A stretch of 64,000 nt of DNA from Mycobacterium botniense (GTDB lineage Bacteria; Actinomycetota; Actinomycetes; Mycobacteriales; Mycobacteriaceae). Where the stretch lies: positions 372,001 to 436,000 of the forward strand of contig NZ_BLKW01000002.1 in NCBI RefSeq assembly GCF_010723305.1. Reading direction: 5' to 3'. The position numbers and the translations under genes were made by a program. A model generated the notes under the pieces. The model had not been told where the DNA came from. It did not search any database and saw only the letters and a list, made by a program, of their open reading frames with translations. Below, piece by piece: positions 32,816 to 41,230 of the stretch (within the stretch, counting starts at the first letter, position 1; the number at the start of each line of letters is the position of its first letter).

Positions 32816-33787
32816 GTGACGCGTGCTTTGGTCACTGCCCCGCTGCGCGGCGCAGGATTCGACAAACTGCGGCAGCTGGTCGACCTGGCCTACGACCCGT
32901 GGATCGACCAGCACCCGTTCCGCATCTACACCGCCGAGCAGCTCGCTGACCGGATCCGCGCCGAAAACGCCGATGTCGTCGTGGTGGAAAGCGATTCGGT
33001 AGCCGGCCCGGTGTTCGACCTGGGGTTGCGCGCGGTCGCCTCTACCCGGGGCGACCCCAACAATGTCGACGTTGCTGCGGCCACTGCCGCGGGCGTGCCG
33101 GTGTTGTTCACCCCCGGACGTAACGCCGACGCGGTCGCCGAGATGACGCTGGCCCTGTTGTTCGCCGCCACCCGCCACCTGGTGGCGGCCGATGCCGAGG
33201 TCCGCGGCGGCAATGTTTTCCGCGGTGGCACCATCCCCTACCAGCGGTTCCGGGCGTGGGAGGTCGCCGGGCGCACCGCCGGGCTGATCGGCCTGGGCGC
33301 TGTCGGACGCGCAGTCAAATGGCGGCTCTCAGGGCTGGGCATGCGGGTCATCGCCTGCGACCCCTACAACCAGGACGCCCGCCACAGCCTGCCGGAGCTG
33401 CTCGCCGAGGCCGATATCGTCTCGCTGCATGCGCCGGTCACCGCCGACACCGTCGGGATGATCGGCGCCGAGCAGTTCGCCGCCATGCGTGACGGTGTCG
33501 TCTTTCTCAACACCGCGCGGGCCCAGTTGCACGACACCGACGCACTCGTCGATGCGTTACGCAGCGGCAAAGTCGCCGCTGCCGGCCTCGATCATTTCGC
33601 CGGGGAATGGTTGCCGCCCGAGCACCCGCTCGTCAGCATGCCCAATGTGGTGCTGACTCCACATATCGGCGGGGCGACCTGGAACACTGAAGCCCGGCAG
33701 GCACAGATGGTTGCCGACGACCTGGAAGCGCTGTTCACCGGACACCGGCCCAAAAATATCGTCAACCCGGAGGTGCTGGGGCCATGA
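32816..33787 (+). CDS. serA2: D-2-hydroxyacid dehydrogenase (SerA-like)
   Basis: NAD-dependent dehydrogenase of the 2-hydroxyacid family, 323 residues from the GTG at 32816; a TTG three codons upstream would give 326. The NAD motif is GLIGLGAVGRAVKW; Arg in LNTARAQLHD and His in TPHIGGATW are catalytic positions. It lacks the regulatory ACT domain of true phosphoglycerate dehydrogenases, so a role in sugar-acid metabolism with xylB and fucA is more likely than serine synthesis. The symbol follows Rv0728c. The stop overlaps the fucA start (ATGA). Confidence 0.86.
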   Translation: MTRALVTAPLRGAGFDKLRQLVDLAYDPWIDQHPFRIYTAEQLADRIRAENADVVVVESDSVAGPVFDLGLRAVASTRGDPNNVDVAAATAAGVPVLFTPGRNADAVAEMTLALLFAATRHLVAADAEVRGGNVFRGGTIPYQRFRAWEVAGRTAGLIGLGAVGRAVKWRLSGLGMRVIACDPYNQDARHSLPELLAEADIVSLHAPVTADTVGMIGAEQFAAMRDGVVFLNTARAQLHDTDALVDALRSGKVAAAGLDHFAGEWLPPEHPLVSMPNVVLTPHIGGATWNTEARQAQMVADDLEALFTGHRPKNIVNPEVLGP

Positions 33788-34440
33788 GATTCGTCGACAA
33801 CCCGGAGGCTGCGGTGCTGGCGGCGGCCAAGGAGATGCTGCGCCGCGGCCTGGTCGAGGGAACAGCGGGCAACCTTTCGGCCCGGCGGTCGGACGGCAAC
33901 CTGGTCATCACCCCCTCGTCGGTCGACTACGAGGAAATGACCCTCGAGGATCTGGTGCTTGTCGATCCCGACGGCTCCGTGCTGCACGCGCGGGAGGGGC
34001 GGTCGCCGTCCACCGAGATGAAACTACATCTGGCCTGTTACAAGGCGTTCGACGACATCGGCAGTGTCATCCACAGCCATCCGGTGTGGGCCACCATGTT
34101 CGCTATTGCCCATCAACCGATTCCGGCATGCATCGACGAGTTCGCCATCTACTGCGGCGGAGAGATCCGCTGCGCCGACTACGCCGCCTCCGGTACCCCG
34201 GAGGTGGGCCTGAACGCGGTGAAGGCGCTGGAAGGTCGTGCGGCCGCGCTGATTGCCAACCATGGCCTGGTCGCGGTCGGGCCCCGGCCCGACCACGTGC
34301 TGCACGTGACCGCTCTTGTTGAGCGCACAGCCCAAATCGCTTGGGGAGCAAGAGCTCTAGGCGGTTTCATACCCATACCCGAAGACGTCAACGCTGGCTT
34401 CGCGGCCATCTACAGCTACCTGCGCGCTAACCTGCGCTAG
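33784..34440 (+). CDS. fucA: Class II aldolase, L-fuculose-phosphate aldolase-like
   Basis: Zinc aldolase of 218 residues that would cleave a ketose 1-phosphate to dihydroxyacetone phosphate and an aldehyde. The catalytic Glu is Glu78 (STEMKLH) and the zinc ligands are His97, His99 (IHSHPVW) and His160 (ANHGLV). Translationally coupled to serA2 by a 4-bp overlap. With the opposing kinase xylB it forms a small sugar-phosphate pathway, also conserved in M. tuberculosis as Rv0727c-Rv0729. Confidence 0.9.
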   Translation: MRFVDNPEAAVLAAAKEMLRRGLVEGTAGNLSARRSDGNLVITPSSVDYEEMTLEDLVLVDPDGSVLHAREGRSPSTEMKLHLACYKAFDDIGSVIHSHPVWATMFAIAHQPIPACIDEFAIYCGGEIRCADYAASGTPEVGLNAVKALEGRAAALIANHGLVAVGPRPDHVLHVTALVERTAQIAWGARALGGFIPIPEDVNAGFAAIYSYLRANLR

Positions 34441-34485
34441 CGTGCGGCCGCACACCCGAACACCGGCAGCCTGGCCGCTGCGCGG

Positions 34486-35730
34486 CTAGCGCTGATCGAA
34501 CGCCACCTTGACGGCGCCGCTGGCAGCTTGATCGGCGAGCGCGAGAAAGGCCTCCCGCCACTGCTCCAGCCGGAACGTGTGAGTCAGCATCGGCCGCAGG
34601 TCCAGCCGGCCGGCGGTAACCAGATCCAGGTAGTGGGCGATCGCGTGCTTGCGGCACCCGTTGATCTCCTCGACCCCGAACGCGTTGGAGCCCACCCAGC
34701 TGATCTCCTTGAAATACAACGGACTCCACTCCCAGCGGCCAGGCGCGTGCACGCCGGCCTTCACCAGGGTGCCGCGTGCCCGGAGCACCCGGACCCCGAC
34801 TTCGAAAGTCTCCGGCTTGCCGACGGTGTCGTAGACCACATCGACGGCGCCGGGGTGCGCCATCGGCAAACCCTGCAGCGGTTGACGCAGCCGCCCCCCG
34901 CCCCACGCGACCAGCTCCTCGATCAGTGCCGAACGCGGCTCGGGCGCAAGCACTTTTGCGGCCCCGAACCGGTGGGCCAGCTCGGCCTGGGCGGGGAAAC
35001 GCGCGACGACGGCCACCGCGACGTCGGGGTAGAGGGCCCGCAGGATCGCCACCGCGCACAAGCCCAGCGAACCGGCGCCATATACCAGGACCCGACCGGA
35101 CCGCGGCGGCGGATGGCGGGTAATGGCATGCAGGGACACCGAAAACGGGTCGGCGAACACTGCGAGCTCGTCGGGCACCGATTCGGGAACCGCAAACAGC
35201 ATGCTGTCATGAGCAGCCATCAGCTCGGCGTAGCCCCCGGTCACATCGGCGGACACCCCGGTGTGGATGCCGGGCTTGATGTCGCCGTCGGCGAAGCTCC
35301 AGCACAGACTGTAGTCGCCGCTTCGGCAGGCCGGGCACGGCGGCTCGATACCCCGGGGCCCGCACGACAACCACGGGTTGAGCACGACCCGCTGCCCCAC
35401 CTCCAGCCCCCGCGCCCTGGGCCCCAGCGCTATGACGTCCGCGACCACCTCATGGCCCATCACTTGAGGAAACGAGCAGAACGCGGCCATGGCGTTGTCG
35501 GCATCACCCTCACCGAAGTCAAGCAGGATCTGCTTGGAATCCGATCCGCAGATGCCGGTCAGCCGCGGCCGGGTGATCACCCAATCCTCGTGCAGCAGCT
35601 GCGGATCGGGTACCTGCATCAGCGCGACCGGACTGCGGGCGAGGTTCTGCACCAGCGGGCTGGTCTCCGGGCCGGCCCGGCTGGGCAGCTCACACGGCTC
35701 CGGCGCCACCCCATATACCAGCGCTTTCAT
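34486..35730 (-). CDS. Zinc-dependent medium-chain dehydrogenase
   Basis: Alcohol dehydrogenase of the MDR superfamily, 414 residues. Catalytic zinc ligands Cys61 (GICGSD) and His93-Glu94 (MGHEV); a structural zinc knot is likely from Cys123, Cys132, Cys135 and Cys143. The NAD(P) motif is VYGAGSLGLCAVAI (about residue 215). It follows an SDR gene with a 4-bp ATGA overlap (SDR stop within its start), so the two are one transcription unit. The substrate is unknown. Confidence 0.9.
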   Translation of the reverse strand: MKALVYGVAPEPCELPSRAGPETSPLVQNLARSPVALMQVPDPQLLHEDWVITRPRLTGICGSDSKQILLDFGEGDADNAMAAFCSFPQVMGHEVVADVIALGPRARGLEVGQRVVLNPWLSCGPRGIEPPCPACRSGDYSLCWSFADGDIKPGIHTGVSADVTGGYAELMAAHDSMLFAVPESVPDELAVFADPFSVSLHAITRHPPPRSGRVLVYGAGSLGLCAVAILRALYPDVAVAVVARFPAQAELAHRFGAAKVLAPEPRSALIEELVAWGGGRLRQPLQGLPMAHPGAVDVVYDTVGKPETFEVGVRVLRARGTLVKAGVHAPGRWEWSPLYFKEISWVGSNAFGVEEINGCRKHAIAHYLDLVTAGRLDLRPMLTHTFRLEQWREAFLALADQAASGAVKVAFDQR

Positions 35731-36503
35731 CGCGGTGCCATGGCGGCTGCGCTGCTGATATAGGCCTCCAGGTCGGCGTTTTTGACGTCGACGACGGCCT
35801 TCATGTCGGGCAGGTAGTGCTCGACGCGGTCACTGTCGAACGCATCGATGATGCCGACCGCCACCTCATCGGCGGTGACCTTAGGTCCCTGGTAGAGAGG
35901 TTCTTCGTTATCGGGCTGGTCCCAGATCTCGGTGTCGACGGGGCCCGGCTCGATCAGTTTCACCGACACCCCGCTGCCGTGCAGGTCGACGGCCATGGAT
36001 TCACTCCAGCCGCACAGCGCGAATTTGCTTGCGCAGTAGGCGGCTTCGTGGATGATCCCAAGCCGGCCGCCGACACTTGACACGTTGACGATCATGCCGG
36101 TGCCGCGGGCCAGCATCCGGGGCAACAGCAGCAGGGTCAGCTGCACCGCCGCGAAGAAGTTGACCCGCATGACGGTCTCCACCTCGATGAGTCGCAGCTT
36201 GGTCACCGCCCGGCGTTTCGGGATTGCCGCATTGTTGATCAGCACGTCGATGCCGTCGAAAGCGTCCCAGGCGTGCACGGCGAGCCGCTCGACGGCGGCG
36301 GGATCGGCGAGGTCGGTCACCCACATCGCTGAGGCGGGCGAAGCGGGTTGACAGTCGGCCAGCACCGCAGCCAGACGGTCACGGCGGCGGGCAACCAGCC
36401 CCACCACCGCCCCCCGGGCCGCCAACTGCCGAGCCAGCGCCGCGCCCACCCCCGATGAAGCCCCGGTGATCAGCACCCGCTTACCCGCGACCGAATACGC
36501 CAT
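35727..36503 (-). CDS. Short-chain dehydrogenase/reductase
   Basis: Classical SDR of 258 residues from the ATG at 36503 (MAYSVAGKRV). Cofactor motif TGASSGVG, NNAAIPKR, and the catalytic Ser-Tyr-Lys set with NVSSVGG and YCASK. The extended C-terminus (about 60 residues after the active site) may lie at the membrane in related proteins. First gene of a two-gene unit with the zinc dehydrogenase; both probably act in one redox pathway. It is divergent, across 255 bp, from the Tat/GMC cluster. Confidence 0.9.
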   Translation of the reverse strand: MAYSVAGKRVLITGASSGVGAALARQLAARGAVVGLVARRRDRLAAVLADCQPASPASAMWVTDLADPAAVERLAVHAWDAFDGIDVLINNAAIPKRRAVTKLRLIEVETVMRVNFFAAVQLTLLLLPRMLARGTGMIVNVSSVGGRLGIIHEAAYCASKFALCGWSESMAVDLHGSGVSVKLIEPGPVDTEIWDQPDNEEPLYQGPKVTADEVAVGIIDAFDSDRVEHYLPDMKAVVDVKNADLEAYISSAAAMAPR

Positions 36504-36758
36504 AGCACAAGACTGGCGCCACCGGCGGGTTGTCACACGGGTTTTCGCGATTTCGGTGCGACCAGAGAGACTTTCGGATCGGCATGGGTGCCTCAGAGGC
36601 CGCGGCGCGGCGCCTCGCTTTCAGGATCGCGGCTTGGCGTGGGCTCACCGCCAGGCTGCGCGCGCCCCGGTACCACAAACCTCGGATTCCCGCAGCTGCG
36701 ACACGCCGTTACACGGGAATTCCCAGGCTAACCCTCATATTTAGGTCATACTCCGCCC

Positions 36759-37556
36759 GTGCCCAATAGCGAGGCCGCGCACGGGTCCGGTTTGTCGGCG
36801 CCGGTGTCTCGGCGCGCGGTGCTGGGCGGGCTGAGCCTGTTGCCGCTGGCCGCCACCGTGCCGGGTGTGCTCCCGGCTGCGTCCGCCGACACGACATACC
36901 GATTCCTCACGGCCCACCAGGCCGCCGTGCTCGACGCCGCCACTCGCCGCCTGATCCCCGGCCCGGAAGACGAGGCGCTGGAGATCGGCTCGCCGGGCGC
37001 GCACGAAGCCAACGTCGTCCGCTATCTGGACAACATGTTGGCAGCCTTCACGTTCTCGCCGCCTTTGGTGCACGCAGGCGGACCGTGGAGCAACCGTCAA
37101 GGCGGCACCGAGGATTTCATGGCCGACTTCGTCCCGCTCGACCGCACCCAGACCTACGGGTGGCAGCAGCGGATCGCGACCCTTCGCGAGCAGTTCACCA
37201 ACGGGATCGCGCTCCTTGATCAGTTGGCCGGCGGTGACTTCACCACGGTGTCCAAGGCGCGTCAAGACCTCATCCTGGCCCACGGTAAGGCGGTGTCCTT
37301 CACCAAATTGCTGTTCACCCACACCATCGAGGGGATGTATGCCGTCCCGGAGTACGGAGGGAACGCCAATCTGGTCGGCTGGCAGGACATCAAGTGGGTC
37401 GGCGACATTCAGCCGCGGGGCTTCACCAATGCCGAAGTCGAAGCACCCGAGTATGACCCGATCGGCCCCCTGGGGGGGATCATCGAGATGCTGCTGCGCG
37501 GGGGCTGGCAGCAGATCATCGCCAAGATGGGCGGAAAAGGCGGCGTCAATGCCTAA
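36759..37556 (+). CDS. Tat-exported small subunit, gluconate 2-dehydrogenase subunit 3-like
   Basis: 265 residues from a GTG at 36759. The N-terminus holds a twin-arginine signal, SRRAVL at 17-22, a hydrophobic stretch to about 40 and an ASA-D cleavage site near 43. The mature part begins with LTAHQAAVLDAATRRLIPGP, the opening seen in the small (gamma) subunits of membrane gluconate and FAD-glucose dehydrogenases. The stop overlaps the start of the flavoprotein gene by 8 bp (ATGCCTAA), so the two are coupled. By analogy it would chaperone and carry the flavoprotein through the Tat pathway. Confidence 0.78.
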   Translation: MPNSEAAHGSGLSAPVSRRAVLGGLSLLPLAATVPGVLPAASADTTYRFLTAHQAAVLDAATRRLIPGPEDEALEIGSPGAHEANVVRYLDNMLAAFTFSPPLVHAGGPWSNRQGGTEDFMADFVPLDRTQTYGWQQRIATLREQFTNGIALLDQLAGGDFTTVSKARQDLILAHGKAVSFTKLLFTHTIEGMYAVPEYGGNANLVGWQDIKWVGDIQPRGFTNAEVEAPEYDPIGPLGGIIEMLLRGGWQQIIAKMGGKGGVNA

Positions 37557-39255
37557 AGCGATCGTCGTCGGATCGGGCGCCGGCGGGTCGATCGTGTCGA
37601 TGGTGCTCGCCGAAGCCGGCTGGGATGTGGTGCTCTTCGAGATGGGGCCGCAATATTTCACCAACCTCGCCGGACATGGACCGTTTCCGACGGTATTTTC
37701 CAACGACGAGCTCAAACACCTGCGCTATTTCGAAAACCCCGACCCTATCGCGTTTCCGCGCACCTTTCGGCAAAAGGCGAGCCAAAACGCCGCGGCGACC
37801 TACGTCGGCAAGGTCGATGACCTGGCCAACCAGGTCGGGGGCACCTACCCGCATTCGGATCAGAAGTTTTGCCGACTGTGGGATATCGACTTCAAGGGGC
37901 TGTCGCTGCTGGGCCCGGTGCCCGGCGCGGATATGGCCGATTGGCCATTCGAATACAGCGACATCGCACCGTACTACGACGAGGTCGAGAAGCTGATCGG
38001 CACCCAGGGTGATCTGGGGTCGACACCTGCGCTGGTGCTACAACATGCGCCGCAGGACACGCCGTTCCCGATGCCGCCGGGACCGCAGCAGCGCTCGTCT
38101 CTGCTGCTTGCCGCCGGAGCCAAACGTCTCGGTTTACATCCTTACTTTTATCCGATGGTGATCAACTCGGTGGAATACAACGGCACCCCGGCATGTAACA
38201 ACTGCGGGTTTTGTTCGGGCTACGGCTGCCCGATCTCGGCCAAACCGAGCACCTTGATCCCGCTGCGGCGGGCGCTGCGCACCGGGCGGGTGGACTTGCG
38301 GCCACTCACGCAGGTCACCAAGGTCAATTTCACCGGCCGGCGGGCCACCGGAGTGTCGTTCATCGGACCACAGGGCCAATCCGGCGGGGAAAGCGCCGAT
38401 GTAGTGGTGCTGTCCTGTTCGGCGGTGTTGACACCGTGGCTGGCGCTCCTGTCTGAGCTGCCTGATCCCTACGGCCGCATCGGCAAACGGATCATGTTTC
38501 AAAATTTCTACGAAGGGTTCGCCATCTTCCTGGACCAGCGGGTGCACGCCTACAAAGGCCGTGCGCTCACGCAGTGTATGCAGGACTTCAACGATCCCGA
38601 TTTTCCCGGGGCCCGGGCTTTCGCCCGGGTGGCCGGGCTGCCCTATATCCGGGCCGGGTTATGCGAGCTCGGCGGCAGCCAGTACCCGATATCAGAAGGT
38701 CAGTTTTATCAGCAGATCCTCGGGTTCTTGCCCGGGGTGCAGTTTTTCGGCCGCCCGTTCAAACAGCTGATGCGCGCCTCGCTGCTGCGTGACCGGCTGG
38801 CCGGGGTGGACTGTTTCGCCACCGACATGCCGTATCTGACCAACAACGTCACGTTGGACCCCACGATCAAAAACGTCAACGGCCAGCCGGTGCCCCGGAT
38901 CACCTATAACATCGGCAAATTCGAGCAGGTCGCCGAAGACTTCTTCGTGCCGCTGGTGGCAGCGATGTGCGGGGCATCCGGCGCTCAGCTGTTCGCTGCG
39001 GTACCCAAGCGTCTGGTCGCTTCACTGTCGGGCCCACCGCTGCCCAGCGGCAAGCACACCATGGGCGGGATGCAGATGGGCACCGACCCCAAAACCAGTG
39101 TCGTCGACGCGAATGGGCGCATGCACTTCATGGACAACGTCTACGTCGCCGACGGCAGCGTATTCGTCACCTCCAGCGGCAGTCCCCCCACTCAGACCAT
39201 CATGGCGGTGGCGTTGCGCACCGCGCGCGGGCTCACCGGCCAGCGGAAAAACTGA
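37549..39255 (+). CDS. GMC-family FAD oxidoreductase, copy 1
   Basis: Flavoprotein of 568 residues from the ATG at 37549, which overlaps the small-subunit stop; the open frame extends 111 codons upstream but that is shadow. FAD motif VVGSGAGGSIV (residues 6-16), acidic Glu31 after VVLF, and a C-terminal GMC domain with His503 (KHTMGGM). The middle contains a cysteine group Cys216, Cys219, Cys222, Cys227, at the place where FAD-glucose dehydrogenase alpha subunits bind an Fe-S cluster. The C-terminal motif reads SPPTQT, with Pro546 where copy 2 has Asn, a position usually catalytic in GMC enzymes. Substrate unknown. Confidence 0.88.
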   Translation: MPKAIVVGSGAGGSIVSMVLAEAGWDVVLFEMGPQYFTNLAGHGPFPTVFSNDELKHLRYFENPDPIAFPRTFRQKASQNAAATYVGKVDDLANQVGGTYPHSDQKFCRLWDIDFKGLSLLGPVPGADMADWPFEYSDIAPYYDEVEKLIGTQGDLGSTPALVLQHAPQDTPFPMPPGPQQRSSLLLAAGAKRLGLHPYFYPMVINSVEYNGTPACNNCGFCSGYGCPISAKPSTLIPLRRALRTGRVDLRPLTQVTKVNFTGRRATGVSFIGPQGQSGGESADVVVLSCSAVLTPWLALLSELPDPYGRIGKRIMFQNFYEGFAIFLDQRVHAYKGRALTQCMQDFNDPDFPGARAFARVAGLPYIRAGLCELGGSQYPISEGQFYQQILGFLPGVQFFGRPFKQLMRASLLRDRLAGVDCFATDMPYLTNNVTLDPTIKNVNGQPVPRITYNIGKFEQVAEDFFVPLVAAMCGASGAQLFAAVPKRLVASLSGPPLPSGKHTMGGMQMGTDPKTSVVDANGRMHFMDNVYVADGSVFVTSSGSPPTQTIMAVALRTARGLTGQRKN

Positions 39256-39291
39256 CCGGCGCCAGCAATGAGCCGGTCGACGGGCACCACG

Positions 39292-39321
39292 ATGAGCGGA
39301 AAAGGCGGCGCGAATGCCTAA
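39292..39321 (+). pseudogene. 30-bp remnant of the 3' end of the Tat small-subunit gene
   Basis: ATGAGCGGAAAAGGCGGCGC and the following 10 bases match the last 30 bp of the small-subunit gene (37527-37556) at 27 of 30 positions, and the same ATGCCTAA stop/start overlap with the next flavoprotein gene is kept. It reads MSGKGGANA and stop. It marks the left end of the tandem duplication that produced GMC copy 2 and may still serve as a leader that couples translation. Confidence 0.8.
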
Positions 39322-41020
39322 AGCAATCGTCGTCGGATCGGGCGCCGGCGGGTCGATCGTGGCGATGGAGCTCGCCGAGGCCGGCTGGGATGTGGTGCTC
39401 TTCGAGAAGGGGCCGAACTACTACAGCAACCTGGCCGGGCGCGGGCCGTTTACCACGGTGTTTTCCAACGACGAGCTCAAACGCCACCGCTATTTCGAGC
39501 AGCCGGACCCCATCGCCTTCCCGCGCACATTTCGCCAAAAAGCCAGCCAAAACGCGGCCGCGACCTACGTCGGCTCCGTCAACGACCTTTCGAACCAGGT
39601 GGGGGGCACCTTTCCGCACTCGGACTGCAAGTTCACCCGGATGTGGGACATCGACTTTAAAGGGCTGTCGCTGCTGGGCCCGGTGCCCGGCGCGGATATG
39701 GCCGATTGGCCATTCGAATACAGCGACATCGCACCGTACTACGACGAGCTTCAGACCCTGCTCGGGGTGCAGGGGGATCTCGGGTCGATACCTGCTCTGG
39801 TACAGAAACACCAGCCGCAGCAGACACCGTTCCCGATGCCGCCCGGGGCGCAGCAGCGCTCATCGATGCTGCTTGCCGCCGGGGCGAAACGCCTGGGGCT
39901 GCATCCGTTTTATTTCCCGATGGCGATCAACTCGGTGGAATACAACGGCAGCCCGGCGTGCAACAACTGCGGGTTCTGTTCGGGCTACGGCTGCCCGATC
40001 TCAGCTAAACCGACCACCCTGATCCCGCTGCGGCGGGCGCTGCACACCGGACGGCTGGACTTGCGGCCACTCACCCAAGTCCTGCAGGTCAAGTTCACCG
40101 GCCGACGAGCCACCGGTGTGTCCTATCTCAACCCGCAGGGCCAGTCCGGCACCGAAAACGCCGACGTGATCGTGCTGGCCTGCTCGGCGATTCTGACACC
40201 GCATCTGGCGCTGCTGTCCGGCCTGCCCGACCCGTATGGGCGCATCGGCACGCGGATCATGTTCCAAAACTTCTACGACGGGTTCGCCATCTTCCTGGAC
40301 CAACGGGTACACGCCTACAAAGGCCGCGCGATCACCCAGTGCATGTTCGATTTCAATGATCCCGATTTCCCCGGTGCCCGCGCCTTTGCCCGGCTCAACG
40401 GGCTGCCCTATATCCGCGCCGGACTGTGCGAGCTCGGCGGCAGCCAATTCCCGATCGAGGAGGCCAATTTCTATCAGCAGATTCTGGGGTTTTTGCCGGG
40501 GGTGCAGTTTTTCGGCCGCCCGTTCAAACAGCTGATGCGCGCCTCGCTGCTGCGCGACCGGCTCGCTGGTGTGGACTGTTTCGCCACCGACATGCCGTAT
40601 CTGACCAACAATGTCACCTTGGATCCGACGGTCAAAGACATTAACGGTCAGCCCGCGCCCCGGATCACCTACAACATTGGCAAATTCGAGCAGGTCGCCG
40701 AAGACTTCTTCGTGCCGCTGCTTGCCGCGATGTGCGGGGCATCCGGCGCTCAGCTGTTCGCCGCCGTACCCACACGCCTTGTCACGTCGCTTTCCGGCCC
40801 ACCGGTGCCCAGCGGCTATCACACCATGGGGGGAATGCAGATGGGCACCGACCCCAAAACAAGCGTTGTCGACGCGAATGGCCGCATGCATTTTATGGAT
40901 AACGTCTACGTTGCTGACAGCAGCGTATTCGTCACCTCCGGCGGCTCGAACCCCACCCAGACGATCATGGCGGTAGCACTGCGCATCGCCCGCGGGCTCA
41001 CCGGCCGGCGCAAACCCTGA
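39314..41020 (+). CDS. GMC-family FAD oxidoreductase, copy 2
   Basis: 568 residues, aligning to copy 1 without a gap and identical over long stretches. FAD motif VVGSGAGGSIV, the four-cysteine motif CNNCGFCSGYGC at 216-227, and the C-terminal domain with His503 and Asn546 (SNPTQTIMAVALR), the usual GMC catalytic pair. It therefore looks like the active form, whereas copy 1 has lost Asn546. It probably shares the Tat small subunit encoded at 36759. The gene has no signal peptide of its own. It ends 210 bp before the PGRS gene. Confidence 0.88.
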   Translation: MPKAIVVGSGAGGSIVAMELAEAGWDVVLFEKGPNYYSNLAGRGPFTTVFSNDELKRHRYFEQPDPIAFPRTFRQKASQNAAATYVGSVNDLSNQVGGTFPHSDCKFTRMWDIDFKGLSLLGPVPGADMADWPFEYSDIAPYYDELQTLLGVQGDLGSIPALVQKHQPQQTPFPMPPGAQQRSSMLLAAGAKRLGLHPFYFPMAINSVEYNGSPACNNCGFCSGYGCPISAKPTTLIPLRRALHTGRLDLRPLTQVLQVKFTGRRATGVSYLNPQGQSGTENADVIVLACSAILTPHLALLSGLPDPYGRIGTRIMFQNFYDGFAIFLDQRVHAYKGRAITQCMFDFNDPDFPGARAFARLNGLPYIRAGLCELGGSQFPIEEANFYQQILGFLPGVQFFGRPFKQLMRASLLRDRLAGVDCFATDMPYLTNNVTLDPTVKDINGQPAPRITYNIGKFEQVAEDFFVPLLAAMCGASGAQLFAAVPTRLVTSLSGPPVPSGYHTMGGMQMGTDPKTSVVDANGRMHFMDNVYVADSSVFVTSGGSNPTQTIMAVALRIARGLTGRRKP

Positions 41021-41230
41021 CCGGCCAACGTTTTGATCCGGTCGCGAAACCATACGATCAGTTTCTTCGGCAACGGGGACACCGTTTACGGAGTACGCGG
41101 TATCCATTCGGCCGTTCCCCCGCAGCAAGACGACAAGCCGCGTAATTCGGGTTTTCTGATTATGGTCCGGATTCGGTATCCGCGGACTAAATTAATGCCC
41201 GTCGGAACGGCGGCGGGCTTAAGGCGGACT

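Noticed and set aside
32786..33178. Extension of the xylB frame by 131 codons across serA2
   Set aside because: The FGGY kinase fold begins at 32785; the extension is antisense to a conserved dehydrogenase.
37216..37548. 111-codon N-terminal extension of GMC copy 1, Arg/Ser-rich
   Set aside because: It is the out-of-frame shadow of the small-subunit gene; the conserved FAD motif and the overlap start are at 37549.
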